The notes under the pieces are model-generated. The model saw nothing but the letters and a program-made list of their open reading frames with translations, was not told the DNA's origin and made no database searches. A stretch of DNA of 64,000 nt from Pseudomonas sp. TH43. Lineage in GTDB: Bacteria > Pseudomonadota > Gammaproteobacteria > Pseudomonadales > Pseudomonadaceae. Position numbers and translations under genes: made by a program. Below, piece by piece: positions 8,733 through 16,827 of this stretch. The stretch's first letter is position 1. Every line of letters begins with the position of its first letter. The stretch spans positions 496,001-560,000 of the forward strand of contig NZ_JAEKFI010000002.1 in NCBI RefSeq assembly GCF_016650635.1. The letters are read 5' to 3'.

Positions 8733-9659
8733 ATGCTTTTGCTGTTTGTCGCCCTTGCGGTTTTCGTAGCCTGGAGCTGGTTGAGTTATCCGGCGGTCGG
8801 CCATTGGCTGTATGACCTGAACATGGCCATCGAGGCCAAGCTGTACAAATTGCACAAGATCGACGTGCCGATCGCCGAGATGAGCGTCTCGACCTGGCAA
8901 GGTGGGCCGTATGAAGCGTCCAGCGCGATTTTGATGTTGCACGGCTACAGCGCCGACAAGAACCTGTGGCTGCGCTGCGCCCGACATTTTGTCCGTCAAT
9001 ACCGGGTGATCATTCCGGACCTCGCCGGCCACGGTGAAACCGGCTTCAAGGCCGGTGGCGGCTACGACATTGCGGTGCAGGCCAAGCGCATGATCCAGTT
9101 ACTCGACGTCTGCGGCGTGGAGAAAGTGCATGTGATCGGCAACTCCATGGGCGGTTACATCGCCGCGTGGCTGGCGGCGACGTACCCGGATCGCATCGCT
9201 TCGGTGGCGCTGATTGATCCGGCCGGCGTCACCGCTCCGGAGGTCAGCGACATGGAGCACCATCTGTCCCGTGGGCATAACCCGTTCCTGATCAATTCCC
9301 GCGAGGAGTTTCGCCAGTTTTACGCGATGACCATGGAGTCGCCGCCGTGGGTGCCGAGCCTGGTGCTGGACGCCATCGCCCAGCGCTACGAACAGCGGCG
9401 CGATGAGCTGGAAGAGATTTTCCGCGACTTCCGCGCCAGCCCGCCGATGGAGCCGAAACTGGCCGAAATCAAATGCCCGGCGCTGTTGCTATGGGGTCGC
9501 AAGGATCGCTTGATCGACGTCAGCAGCGTGCCGATCTGGAGCAAAGGCATCGCCAATTTGCAGGTGGATGTGTGGGATCACGTCGGGCACATGCCGATGG
9601 TCGAGCAGCCGGCGAACACGGCGCGCTTGTACCGACAGTTTCTAGGAAACCAACGCTGA
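8733..9659 (+). CDS. Membrane-anchored alpha/beta hydrolase (PlaF-like)
   Basis: This is a 308-residue protein with one N-terminal hydrophobic helix (residues 2-20) followed by an alpha/beta hydrolase fold. The nucleophile Ser138 sits in GNSMGG, Asp258 in WGRKDRL and His286 in VGHMPM, a complete triad. The layout and spacing closely resemble P. aeruginosa PlaF (PA2949), a membrane-bound phospholipase A1. A lipolytic role at the inner membrane is therefore plausible. Its position behind a BVMO suggests the alternative role of hydrolysing the ester product. The RBS is AAAGGAAG. A REPIN follows the stop. Confidence 0.82.
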   Translation: MLLLFVALAVFVAWSWLSYPAVGHWLYDLNMAIEAKLYKLHKIDVPIAEMSVSTWQGGPYEASSAILMLHGYSADKNLWLRCARHFVRQYRVIIPDLAGHGETGFKAGGGYDIAVQAKRMIQLLDVCGVEKVHVIGNSMGGYIAAWLAATYPDRIASVALIDPAGVTAPEVSDMEHHLSRGHNPFLINSREEFRQFYAMTMESPPWVPSLVLDAIAQRYEQRRDELEEIFRDFRASPPMEPKLAEIKCPALLLWGRKDRLIDVSSVPIWSKGIANLQVDVWDHVGHMPMVEQPANTARLYRQFLGNQR

Positions 9660-9669
9660 ACTCCCACAT

Positions 9670-9756
9670 CCCCTGTAGGAGCTGCCGAAGGCTGCGATCT
9701 TTTGATCCTTAAAAACACAATCAAAAGATCGCAGCCTTCGGCAGCTATTACAGGGG
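9670..9756. repeat. REPIN (AGCTGCCGAAGGCTGCGATC type)
   Basis: Two long inverted arms beginning TGTAGGAGCTGCC and ending GGCAGCTATTACA flank a short centre, with the hallmark TGCGATCTTTTGATC. It sits between the hydrolase and glcD. The same repeat type recurs at 32678, 59177 and 61783. Confidence 0.85.
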
Positions 9757-9786
9757 GCAGAGTTCGGGGAAAGGATTGAGGTTGAG

Positions 9787-11286
9787 ATGAACATTCTTTA
9801 TGACGAGCGCCTCGATGGCCCGCTGCCGGAGGTGAACAAGGCGCAACTTCTCAAAACCCTGCAGCAGGCCATTCCCGATCTCGACGTCCTCTGGCGCGAG
9901 GAAGAACTCAAACCCTACGAATGTGACGGCCTTTCCGCCTACCGCACCACGCCAATGCTGGTCGTCCTGCCCCGACGTCTGGAGCAAGTACAAACCCTGC
10001 TCAAGCTCTGTCATCAAAACAACGTCCCGGTGGTGGCCCGGGGCGCCGGCACCGGATTGTCCGGCGGCGCCTTGCCGCTGGAAAAAGGCCTGCTGCTGGT
10101 GATGGCGCGCTTCAACAACATCCTCCATATCGACCCCGCCGCGCGCACCGCACGCGTTCAACCCGGCGTGCGCAATCTGGCGATTTCCCAGGCTGCTGCG
10201 CCCTTCGGGCTGTATTACGCGCCTGATCCGTCGTCGCAGATCGCCTGCTCGATCGGTGGCAACGTAGCGGAAAATGCCGGCGGCGTGCACTGCCTCAAAT
10301 ACGGTCTGACCGTGCACAACCTGCTGAAAATCGAAGTACTGACCATCGAAGGCGAACGCCTGACCCTGGGCTCCGACGCCCTCGACTCGGCGGGGTTCGA
10401 CTTGCTTGCGCTGTTCACGGGCTCCGAAGGCTTGCTGGGTATCATCACCGAAGTCACGGTCAAACTGCTGCCAAAACCACAGGTCGCCAAAGTGCTGCTG
10501 GCCAGTTTCGACTCCGTGGAAAAGGCCGGGCGTGCCGTCGCCGAGATCATCGCGGCGGGGATCATTCCGGGCGGACTGGAGATGATGGACAACCTGGCGA
10601 TCCGCGCCGCCGAAGACTTCATCCACGCCGGTTACCCGGTCGACGCCGAGGCCATTCTGTTGTGCGAACTTGATGGCGTCGAAGCCGACGTTCATGACGA
10701 TTGCCAGCGGGTTCGTGAGGTCATGAACCTGGCCGGCGCCACCGAGGTGCGTCAGGCCCGTGACGAGGCCGAGCGCGTGCGGTTTTGGGCCGGACGCAAA
10801 AATGCCTTCCCGGCCATCGGGCGGTTGTCGCCCGACTACTACTGCATGGACGGCACCATCCCGCGCCGCGAATTGCCCGGCGTCCTGCAGGGCATCGCTC
10901 GCCTGGGCGAAGAATACGGGTTGCGCGTGGCCAATGTGTTCCATGCCGGCGACGGCAACATGCATCCACTGATCCTGTTCGACGCCAACCAACCGGGCGA
11001 ACTGCATCGCGCCGAAGCGCTGGGCGGCAAGATTCTCGAATTGTGCGTGCAGGTCGGCGGCAGCATCACCGGTGAACATGGCGTGGGCCGGGAGAAAATC
11101 AATCAGATGTGCGCGCAGTTCAACAGTGCTGAACTGAGCCTGTTCCATGCGGTGAAAGCCGCCTTCGATCCACAGGGCCTGCTCAATCCCGGCAAGAACA
11201 TTCCGACCCTGCACCGCTGCGCGGAATTCGGTGCGATGCACATTCACGCCGGGCAACTGCCCTTCCCTGAGCTGGAGCGCTTCTGA
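9787..11286 (+). CDS. glcD: Glycolate oxidase, FAD-linked subunit GlcD
   Basis: This 499-residue protein is the standard GlcD length. The FAD-binding type-4 domain shows VVARGAGTGLSGGALP and CSIGGNVAENAGGVHCLKYG. The C-terminal block GEHGVGREKI is typical of the family. It oxidises glycolate (or D-lactate) to glyoxylate together with GlcE and GlcF at the inner membrane. It is translationally coupled to glcE, whose ATG overlaps its TGA. No glcC regulator or glcG is present nearby. Confidence 0.95.
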   Translation: MNILYDERLDGPLPEVNKAQLLKTLQQAIPDLDVLWREEELKPYECDGLSAYRTTPMLVVLPRRLEQVQTLLKLCHQNNVPVVARGAGTGLSGGALPLEKGLLLVMARFNNILHIDPAARTARVQPGVRNLAISQAAAPFGLYYAPDPSSQIACSIGGNVAENAGGVHCLKYGLTVHNLLKIEVLTIEGERLTLGSDALDSAGFDLLALFTGSEGLLGIITEVTVKLLPKPQVAKVLLASFDSVEKAGRAVAEIIAAGIIPGGLEMMDNLAIRAAEDFIHAGYPVDAEAILLCELDGVEADVHDDCQRVREVMNLAGATEVRQARDEAERVRFWAGRKNAFPAIGRLSPDYYCMDGTIPRRELPGVLQGIARLGEEYGLRVANVFHAGDGNMHPLILFDANQPGELHRAEALGGKILELCVQVGGSITGEHGVGREKINQMCAQFNSAELSLFHAVKAAFDPQGLLNPGKNIPTLHRCAEFGAMHIHAGQLPFPELERF

Positions 11287-12335
11287 TGGTCGACTTCGAC
11301 GCTGCCGGCGCCCTGCTCGATCAGGTCAATGAAGCGCGGGCCAACGCCACGCCGTTGAAGATTCAGGGCGGCAACAGCAAGGCGTTTCTCGGTCGCGAGG
11401 TGGCCGGTGAAGTGCTCGACACTCGCGCCCATCGTGGCATCGTTCGCTACGACCCGACCGAACTGGTGGTCAGCGTGCGGGCGGGCACGCCGTTGGCCGA
11501 ATTGCTCGCGGCGCTGGACGTCGCCGGGCAGATGTTGCCGTGCGAGCCGCCCTCGTTTGCCGATGGCGCCACGGTCGGCGGCATGATCGCCGCGGGGATG
11601 TCTGGGCCGCGACGACCATGGTCGGGCTCGGTACGCGATTTCGTCCTTGGCACACGGGTGATCACAGGTCTCGGCCAGCATTTGCGTTTCGGCGGCGAAG
11701 TGATGAAAAACGTCGCCGGGTATGACCTGTCGAGGCTGATGGCGGGCAGTTATGGCTGCCTCGGCGTGCTCACAGAAGTCTCCCTGAAAGTTCTGCCCAA
11801 ACCCCGCCAGTGTCTGAGCATTCGCCTGGAAATCGATTGCGCGCGGGCGCTGACCAAACTTGCCGAGTGGGGCCAGCAACCGTTACCGATCAGCGCGGCG
11901 TGTCACGATGGCGGCAGCCTGTATCTGCGACTTGAGGGCGGCGAAGGCTCGGTGACAGCGGCACATCAACGGCTCGGCGGCGAGCCGTTGGACTCGGTTT
12001 TCTGGCGTGATCTGAACGAACAGCGATTACCGTTTTTCGACGAGGGCCTGCCACTGTGGCGGCTGTCACTGCCAAACAATCTCGGGCCACTGGAATTGCC
12101 CGGCGCACAATTGATCGACTGGGCCGGCGCACAACGCTGGCTGAAGTCCTCCAGCGACGACATTCAAGCCCTCGCGCAGTCATTCGGTGGCCATGCGACT
12201 TGCTTCACTCATGGCACCAGTGACACACCGTTCCAGCCGCTGGCACCGACGCTGCTGCGCTATCACCGGCAACTCAAGGCGCAACTCGACCCGCAAGGGC
12301 TGTTCAACCCCGGCCGGATGTACGCGGAGCTCTGA
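11286..12335 (+). CDS. glcE: Glycolate oxidase, FAD-binding subunit GlcE
   Basis: The 349-residue GlcE contains the shortened FAD-binding domain: IQGGNSKAFLG, SVRAGTPLAELLAAL and PSFADGATVGGMIAAG, then LGTRVITGLGQHLRFGGEVMKN split between FAD and linker regions. It starts on the base where glcD stops, so the two are translated together. It is the second flavin subunit of the GlcDEF complex. The next gene begins 2 bp after its stop. Confidence 0.94.
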   Translation: MVDFDAAGALLDQVNEARANATPLKIQGGNSKAFLGREVAGEVLDTRAHRGIVRYDPTELVVSVRAGTPLAELLAALDVAGQMLPCEPPSFADGATVGGMIAAGMSGPRRPWSGSVRDFVLGTRVITGLGQHLRFGGEVMKNVAGYDLSRLMAGSYGCLGVLTEVSLKVLPKPRQCLSIRLEIDCARALTKLAEWGQQPLPISAACHDGGSLYLRLEGGEGSVTAAHQRLGGEPLDSVFWRDLNEQRLPFFDEGLPLWRLSLPNNLGPLELPGAQLIDWAGAQRWLKSSSDDIQALAQSFGGHATCFTHGTSDTPFQPLAPTLLRYHRQLKAQLDPQGLFNPGRMYAEL

Positions 12336-12337
12336 CC

Positions 12338-13558
12338 ATGCAAACCACCCTCAGTGAGCAATCCCGGCTACTGCCCCGCGCCGCCGAAGCGGAAAAGATC
12401 CTGCGCACCTGCGTGCATTGCGGTTTTTGCAACGCGACGTGCCCGACTTATCAATTGCTCGGCGACGAACTCGACGGCCCGCGCGGGCGCATCTACCTGA
12501 TCAAACAAGTGCTCGAAGGCGCGCCGGCCACTGTGCAAACGCAACTGCATCTGGATCGCTGCCTGTCGTGCCGCAACTGCGAAACCACCTGCCCGTCCGG
12601 CGTTGATTACCACAACTTGCTCGACATCGGCCGTGCGGTGGTCGATCAAGCGGTGCCGCGCCCGGCCGCGCAGCGCCTACTGCGTGAAGGCTTGCGCGCA
12701 TTGGCGCCGAATCCAGGCTTGTTCAAAGGATTGCTGCGCGTCGGTACGACGTTTCGCCCGCTACTGCCGCGTTTGCTTGAAAGCAAACTGCCGCAGCGTA
12801 TGCCGGTTAACGGCTCTCGTCCCGCCCCTCGGCATGCCCGCCGGGTATTACTGCTTGAAGGTTGCGTGCAACCCGGTTTGTCACCGAACACCAATGACGC
12901 AACGGCGCGGGTGCTGGATCGGCTCGGGATCAGCGTCACGCCCGTGGCCGAGGCCGGTTGCTGCGGCGCGCTCGACTATCACCTCGACGCCCAGGCCAAA
13001 GGCCTCGACCGCGCTCGGCAGAACATCGACGCGTGGTGGCCGCATCTGCAAAACGGTGCCGAAGCGATTGTGCAGACGGCCAGTGGCTGCGGCGCGTTCA
13101 TCAAGGATTACGGGCATTTGCTTTCAGGCGATCCGGCTTACGCGATGAAGGCCCGGCGAATCAGCGAAATGACTCTGGATCTGGTGCAGATCCTCGCCCA
13201 GGAGCCACTTGAGCAAGTGTGCGCAGCCAGCGAACGACGTATCGCCGTGCATTGCCCGTGTACCTTGCAGCACGCATTGAAACTCGGCGGCGCGGTGGAA
13301 GCCGTGCTGAGCCGAATCGGTTTCAACCTCACCGCGGTGCCCGACGGCCATTTGTGCTGCGGCTCGGCGGGCACTTATTCACTGACGCAACCGGTGCTGG
13401 CCAGGCAACTGCGCGACAACCGCCTCAACGCGCTGGAAAGCGGCCGCCCGCAACTGATCGTCACTTCCAACATCGGTTGCCAAAGCCATCTGACCAGCGC
13501 TGGGCGCACGCCGGTTGTGCACTGGATCGAACTGGTGGATCAGTCGTTGGCAGAATGA
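12338..13558 (+). CDS. glcF: Glycolate oxidase, iron-sulfur subunit GlcF
   Basis: This 406-residue protein has two [4Fe-4S] motifs near the N-terminus: CVHCGFCNATCPTY around residue 27 and CLSCRNCETTCPSG around residue 70. Two cysteine-rich CCG-type blocks follow (EAGCCGALDYH and HLCCGSAGTYS), as in other DUF3483/CCG electron-transfer proteins. It passes electrons from the GlcDE flavins to quinone. It ends the glc operon; the HglS gene follows after 88 bp. Confidence 0.95.
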   Translation: MQTTLSEQSRLLPRAAEAEKILRTCVHCGFCNATCPTYQLLGDELDGPRGRIYLIKQVLEGAPATVQTQLHLDRCLSCRNCETTCPSGVDYHNLLDIGRAVVDQAVPRPAAQRLLREGLRALAPNPGLFKGLLRVGTTFRPLLPRLLESKLPQRMPVNGSRPAPRHARRVLLLEGCVQPGLSPNTNDATARVLDRLGISVTPVAEAGCCGALDYHLDAQAKGLDRARQNIDAWWPHLQNGAEAIVQTASGCGAFIKDYGHLLSGDPAYAMKARRISEMTLDLVQILAQEPLEQVCAASERRIAVHCPCTLQHALKLGGAVEAVLSRIGFNLTAVPDGHLCCGSAGTYSLTQPVLARQLRDNRLNALESGRPQLIVTSNIGCQSHLTSAGRTPVVHWIELVDQSLAE

Positions 13559-13646
13559 AGTCCGTAGGATTCTTCGTTTGCCGACGTCGGCGAAGGCTGC
13601 GATCTTTTCCTGCATCCCATACGTGACCGTGGCAGGAATTTTTTTC

Positions 13647-15041
13647 ATGAGCGTGCAGCCTTTCATCAGCCCAGACCTGATCCGCCAACGCTTCTCCAAA
13701 GCGATGTCCGACATGTACCGCGAAGAAGTGCCGCTGTACGGCGCGCTGATGGAACTGGTGGAGCAAACCAACCGCGACGTGCTTTCGCGTGAGCCGGACA
13801 TCGCCCGACAGCTCGACAGCACTGGAGAAATCGAACGGCTGGACATGGAGCGCCACGGTGCGATCCGTGTCGGCACCGCAACCGAACTGGCCACCCTCGC
13901 CCGCTTGTTCGCGGTGATGGGCATGCAGCCGGTGGGATATTACGACCTGACGCCGGCAGGCGTGCCGGTGCATTCCACCGCGTTTCGCGCGGTGCATGAG
14001 GATGCGCTGCAGGTCAGCCCTTTCCGGGTGTTTACCTCGTTGTTACGCCTGGAACTGATTGAGGATCCCGAGTTACGCGCATTTGCCGGATCCGTGTTGG
14101 CCAAACGCTCAATCTTCACCCCGAAGGCGTTGCGCCTGATCGCCCAAGCGGAAACGGCTGGCGGCCTTAACGAAACCGAGGTGCAGGAATTCGTCCTGCA
14201 GGCACTCGAGACTTTTCGCTGGCACCACAGCGCCACCGTCACCGCAGCCCAATACCAGACACTGAGCGCCCAACACCGCTTGATCGCCGACGTCGTCGCG
14301 TTCAAAGGCCCTCACATCAATCACCTGACGCCGCGCACGCTGGACATCGACATCGTCCAGGAACAGATGCCCGCCCACGGCATCACCCCGAAAGCGGTCA
14401 TCGAAGGCCCACCGCGCCGGCAGCAGCCGATCCTGCTGCGCCAGACCAGCTTCAAAGCGTTGGACGAACCGATCGCCTTCACCGATCAAGATGAAACCCG
14501 TGGCAGCCACAGCGCGCGTTTCGGCGAAATCGAACAACGCGGCGCGGCGCTGACACCCAAGGGCCGTGCGCTGTACGACCTTTTATTGAATGCGGCACGC
14601 GATGCGCTGGGAGAATTTCCCAACGAGGCCAACGCCTCACGCTACAACGCGCTGATGAGTCAGCACTTTGGCGAATTTCCTGACAGTCTCGACGGCATGC
14701 GTGAACAAGGGCTGGCGTACTTTCGCTATTTCGCCACGGAAAAAGGCTTGGCAGCAGGTAGCCTGGGCGAGGTATCACTAGAGGATTTGTTGCGCGACGG
14801 TTACGTGAAAGCTGAACCGCTGGTGTACGAAGATTTCCTGCCGGTCAGCGCGGCGGGGATTTTTCAGTCAAACCTTGGGGATGCTGCGCCGACGCACTAT
14901 GGCGAACACTCCAACCGCCAGGCGTTCGAACAGGCGCTGGGCCGCGCCACAATTGATGAGCTGGGCCTGTATGCCGAAACGCAGCAACGCTCACTCGAAG
15001 AGTGCGCCAAAGTATTGGGCCTTAACGGATCGAACGATTAG
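13647..15041 (+). CDS. hglS: 2-oxoadipate dioxygenase/decarboxylase HglS (DUF1338)
   Basis: From ATG 13647 (GCAGGAA upstream) the protein is 464 residues, the size of P. putida HglS. The reported Fe(II) ligands fall at identical positions: His70 in MERHGAIRVG, His226 in INHLTPR and Glu294 in RFGEIEQ; substrate-binding Arg74 is also present. HglS turns 2-oxoadipate into D-2-hydroxyglutarate in D-lysine catabolism. The upstream in-frame region from 13515 overlaps glcF and lacks conservation, so it was excluded. The lysine genes amaA/amaB are not adjacent. Proximity to a flavin 2-hydroxyacid oxidase (glcDEF) is suggestive but not evidence of a shared pathway. Confidence 0.9.
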   Translation: MSVQPFISPDLIRQRFSKAMSDMYREEVPLYGALMELVEQTNRDVLSREPDIARQLDSTGEIERLDMERHGAIRVGTATELATLARLFAVMGMQPVGYYDLTPAGVPVHSTAFRAVHEDALQVSPFRVFTSLLRLELIEDPELRAFAGSVLAKRSIFTPKALRLIAQAETAGGLNETEVQEFVLQALETFRWHHSATVTAAQYQTLSAQHRLIADVVAFKGPHINHLTPRTLDIDIVQEQMPAHGITPKAVIEGPPRRQQPILLRQTSFKALDEPIAFTDQDETRGSHSARFGEIEQRGAALTPKGRALYDLLLNAARDALGEFPNEANASRYNALMSQHFGEFPDSLDGMREQGLAYFRYFATEKGLAAGSLGEVSLEDLLRDGYVKAEPLVYEDFLPVSAAGIFQSNLGDAAPTHYGEHSNRQAFEQALGRATIDELGLYAETQQRSLEECAKVLGLNGSND

Positions 15042-15050
15042 CGCGGCCTC

Positions 15051-15080
15051 TGTGGCGAGGGAGCTTGCTCCCTCGCCACA
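15051..15080. terminator. REP-type hairpin between convergent genes
   Basis: TGTGGCGAGGGAGC and GCTCCCTCGCCACA are perfect 14-base arms around TT. It lies between the stops of hglS and the PfpI-like gene, so it probably ends transcription from both sides. Confidence 0.65.
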
Positions 15081-15095
15081 AGGTCAATGGTTTAA

Positions 15096-15773
15096 TCAGC
15101 GCAATCTTGCGAGCAATGCAAATGCCGTCTCTTCCGACGAAGCCGGATTCTGCCCCGTCAGCAACAACCCATCCTCACGGGTATAGCTCGACCAGTCCGC
15201 GCCTTTCGAGAAAATCCCGCCCTTGGCCTTAAGCTCATCCTCGACCAGAAACGGCACCACATTCGTCAACTGCACCGCCTCTTCTTCACTGTTGGTAAAC
15301 CCGGTCACTTGCTTGCCTTTGACCAGCGGCTGACCATCCACACCCTTCGCATGGCGCAGCACACCCGGTGCATGACACACCGCCGCCACCGGTTTGCCGG
15401 CCTGGTAAAACGCCTCGATCAGCGCGATCGAATAGCGATCCTCCGCCAAATCCCACAGCGGCCCGTGGCCACCCGGATAGAACACGGCATCGAAATCCGC
15501 CGCCTTCACCGTCTCGAGTTTGACAGTGGAAGCCAGCGCCGACTGGGCGGCGGAGTCCTTGCGAAAGCGTTCGGTCGCGGCAGTCTGCGCGTCCGGCTCA
15601 TCACTTTTCGGATCCAGCGGCGGCTGACCGCCCTTGGGCGAGGCCAGCGTCAGTTGTGCGCCGGCATCCTTGAACACGTAGTACGGGGCGGCGAACTCCT
15701 CCAGCCAGAAGCCGGTTTTCTTGCCGGTGTCGCCCAATTGATCATGGGAGGTCAGAACCATCAGAACTTTCAT
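15096..15773 (-). CDS. DJ-1/PfpI-family protein (glutamine amidotransferase-like)
   Basis: ATG 15773 gives 225 residues beginning MKVLMVLTSHDQLGD. Glu24/25 in FWLEEF and the nucleophile Cys133 in AVCHAPG, preceded by YPGGHGPLWDL, are the DJ-1/PfpI active-site elements. This subgroup includes glyoxalase III-like and stress-response proteins. The substrate cannot be told from sequence. Longer in-frame extensions upstream read through the palindromes of the control region and are not believable. It is divergent from hcp across a 406-bp region rich in dyads, so the two could share control. Confidence 0.82.
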   Translation of the reverse strand: MKVLMVLTSHDQLGDTGKKTGFWLEEFAAPYYVFKDAGAQLTLASPKGGQPPLDPKSDEPDAQTAATERFRKDSAAQSALASTVKLETVKAADFDAVFYPGGHGPLWDLAEDRYSIALIEAFYQAGKPVAAVCHAPGVLRHAKGVDGQPLVKGKQVTGFTNSEEEAVQLTNVVPFLVEDELKAKGGIFSKGADWSSYTREDGLLLTGQNPASSEETAFALLARLR

Positions 15774-15884
15774 GTCGGTCTCACTCGGTTTGCGGGATTT
15801 CAGAGGCTGTTTTACAGGTGTGAGTGATTGACCTTGAGGCACGGCAAATCGTTTCAATGCGCCGAATGATGGCACACAGCCATT

Positions 15885-15903
15885 GTGCGCAAGAAGTTGC
15901 GCA
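15885..15903. promoter_or_regulatory. Dyad copy 1: TGCGCAA-N4-TTGCGCA
   Basis: An 18-bp dyad with 7-base arms and spacer GAAG. It is identical to both copies in the palindrome 64 bp further on. It lies 113 bp upstream of the PfpI-like start and about 226 bp upstream of the predicted hcp transcription start. Confidence 0.65.
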
Positions 15904-15966
15904 CTTATTTTCGATTTTGCCCTACCAATGCCTCTACAGGCCACGTAGGACGTGGCCTGTAGACGA

Positions 15967-16008
15967 GTGCGCAAGAAGTTGCGCAGTACTGCGCAACTTC
16001 TTGCGCAC
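15967..16008. promoter_or_regulatory. Perfect 42-bp palindrome containing dyad copies 2 and 3
   Basis: The 42 bases equal their own reverse complement, centred on AGTACT. Each half contains the 18-bp dyad TGCGCAA-GAAG-TTGCGCA. Its centre lies about 130 bp before the predicted hcp start of transcription, the usual distance for an enhancer-binding activator of sigma-54 promoters. Confidence 0.65.
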
Positions 16009-16092
16009 TTTTGCCCTGATTCGCCTGGCAAAAATCCTCAAACCCACAGGCCAGAGCGGTTTAACCACCGGCTGCCGGGCACTTCACAAAAG

Positions 16093-16109
16093 CTGGCACG
16101 CTCCTTGAT
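16093..16109 (+). promoter_or_regulatory. Sigma-54-type promoter of hcp
   Basis: CTGGCACGCTCCTTGAT fits the -24/-12 consensus YTGGCACGrNNNTTGCW except for A in place of the -12 C and C at the r position. GG and the -12 dinucleotide are correctly spaced. Transcription would start near 16120, leaving a leader of about 60 bases before the hcp ATG. RpoN control of hcp operons is established in several T6SS bacteria. Confidence 0.65.
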
Positions 16110-16179
16110 TACAGTCAGGCACCCACCGGGCGATTTCGCCTCCCGGGCACCTTAAATTTATCCGCAAGGAGAGCACCCC

Positions 16180-16695
16180 ATGGCAACACCAGCGTACATG
16201 TCGGTTACCGGCGAAAAACAAGGCCTGATCACTGCAGGCGCCTTCACCGCCGACTCCGTTGGCAACACCTACCAGGAAGGCCACGAAGACCAGGTCATGG
16301 TTCAGGCTTTCAGCCATGACGTGATCATCCCGCGTGACCCACAATCCGGTCAGCCAACCGGTCAGCGCGTTCACAAGCCAGTTGTGATCACCAAGGTCTA
16401 CGACAAGGCTTCGCCTCTGCTGCAAGCTGCTCTGACTTCGGGCGAGCGCATGAGCGAAATCGTTATCCAGTGGTACCGCACTTCGGCTCAAGGCACCCAA
16501 GAGCACTACTACACCACCAAACTGGAAGACGCGATCATCGTCGCCATCAACAACAAAATGCACAACTGCCAGGACCCGTCGAACTCGCACTTCACCCACC
16601 TGGAAGAAGTGCAGTTCACCTACCGTAAAATCACCTGGACCCACGAAGTATCCGGTACTTCGGGTTCCGATGACTGGCGTGCTCCAGTCGCTTAA
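16180..16695 (+). CDS. hcp: T6SS tube protein Hcp (HcpA/B/C, H2-type)
   Basis: This 171-residue protein starts MATPAYMSVTGEKQGLITAG and is nearly collinear with the P. aeruginosa H2-T6SS Hcp proteins. HEDQVMVQAFSHDV, VHKPVVITKVYDKASPLL and TYRKITWTHEVSG are conserved. Hcp hexamers stack to form the inner tube thrown by the contractile sheath, and also carry effectors. It has a strong AAGGAGAG ribosome site and highly favoured codons, consistent with high expression. No sheath, baseplate or ClpV genes lie in this window, so this is an accessory hcp-vgrG locus that uses a core apparatus encoded elsewhere. Confidence 0.97.
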   Translation: MATPAYMSVTGEKQGLITAGAFTADSVGNTYQEGHEDQVMVQAFSHDVIIPRDPQSGQPTGQRVHKPVVITKVYDKASPLLQAALTSGERMSEIVIQWYRTSAQGTQEHYYTTKLEDAIIVAINNKMHNCQDPSNSHFTHLEEVQFTYRKITWTHEVSGTSGSDDWRAPVA

Positions 16696-16712
16696 TCGCG
16701 GCTGATCGTTAC

Positions 16713-16743
16713 AAACATCGGCCAGCTCTGCTGGTCGATGTTG
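16713..16743 (+). terminator. Hairpin between hcp and vgrG, probable attenuator
   Basis: ACATCGGCCAGC and GCTGGTCGATGT pair (one G-U) around TCT and are followed by TGTTT. It lies 18 bp after the hcp stop. A leaky terminator here would let hcp be made in excess over vgrG and the effector. Confidence 0.55.
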
Positions 16744-16827
16744 TTTACGCCCCTCCAGAATTTAGCGTACGTTGGCCCGCTTTCGCGGCCGTCGACGCGC
16801 GCCGCTGTACAGCACGAGGAACAACGG

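Larger units (their letters stand above)
15774..16179. promoter_or_regulatory. Dyad-rich control region between the PfpI-like gene and hcp
   Basis: This 406-bp non-coding region contains, in order, one dyad TGCGCAA-GAAG-TTGCGCA (15886-15903), a different dyad with 13-base arms CTACAGGCCACGT around AGG (15934-15962), a perfect 42-bp palindrome made of two further copies of the first dyad (15967-16008), and a sigma-54-type promoter (16093-16109). No gene was found in it. Confidence 0.7.

Noticed and set aside
9748..11256. Long leftward open frame antisense to glcD
   Set aside because: glcD is collinear with a known protein. The antisense frame is the usual by-product of high GC with biased codons and has no ribosome site or family motif.
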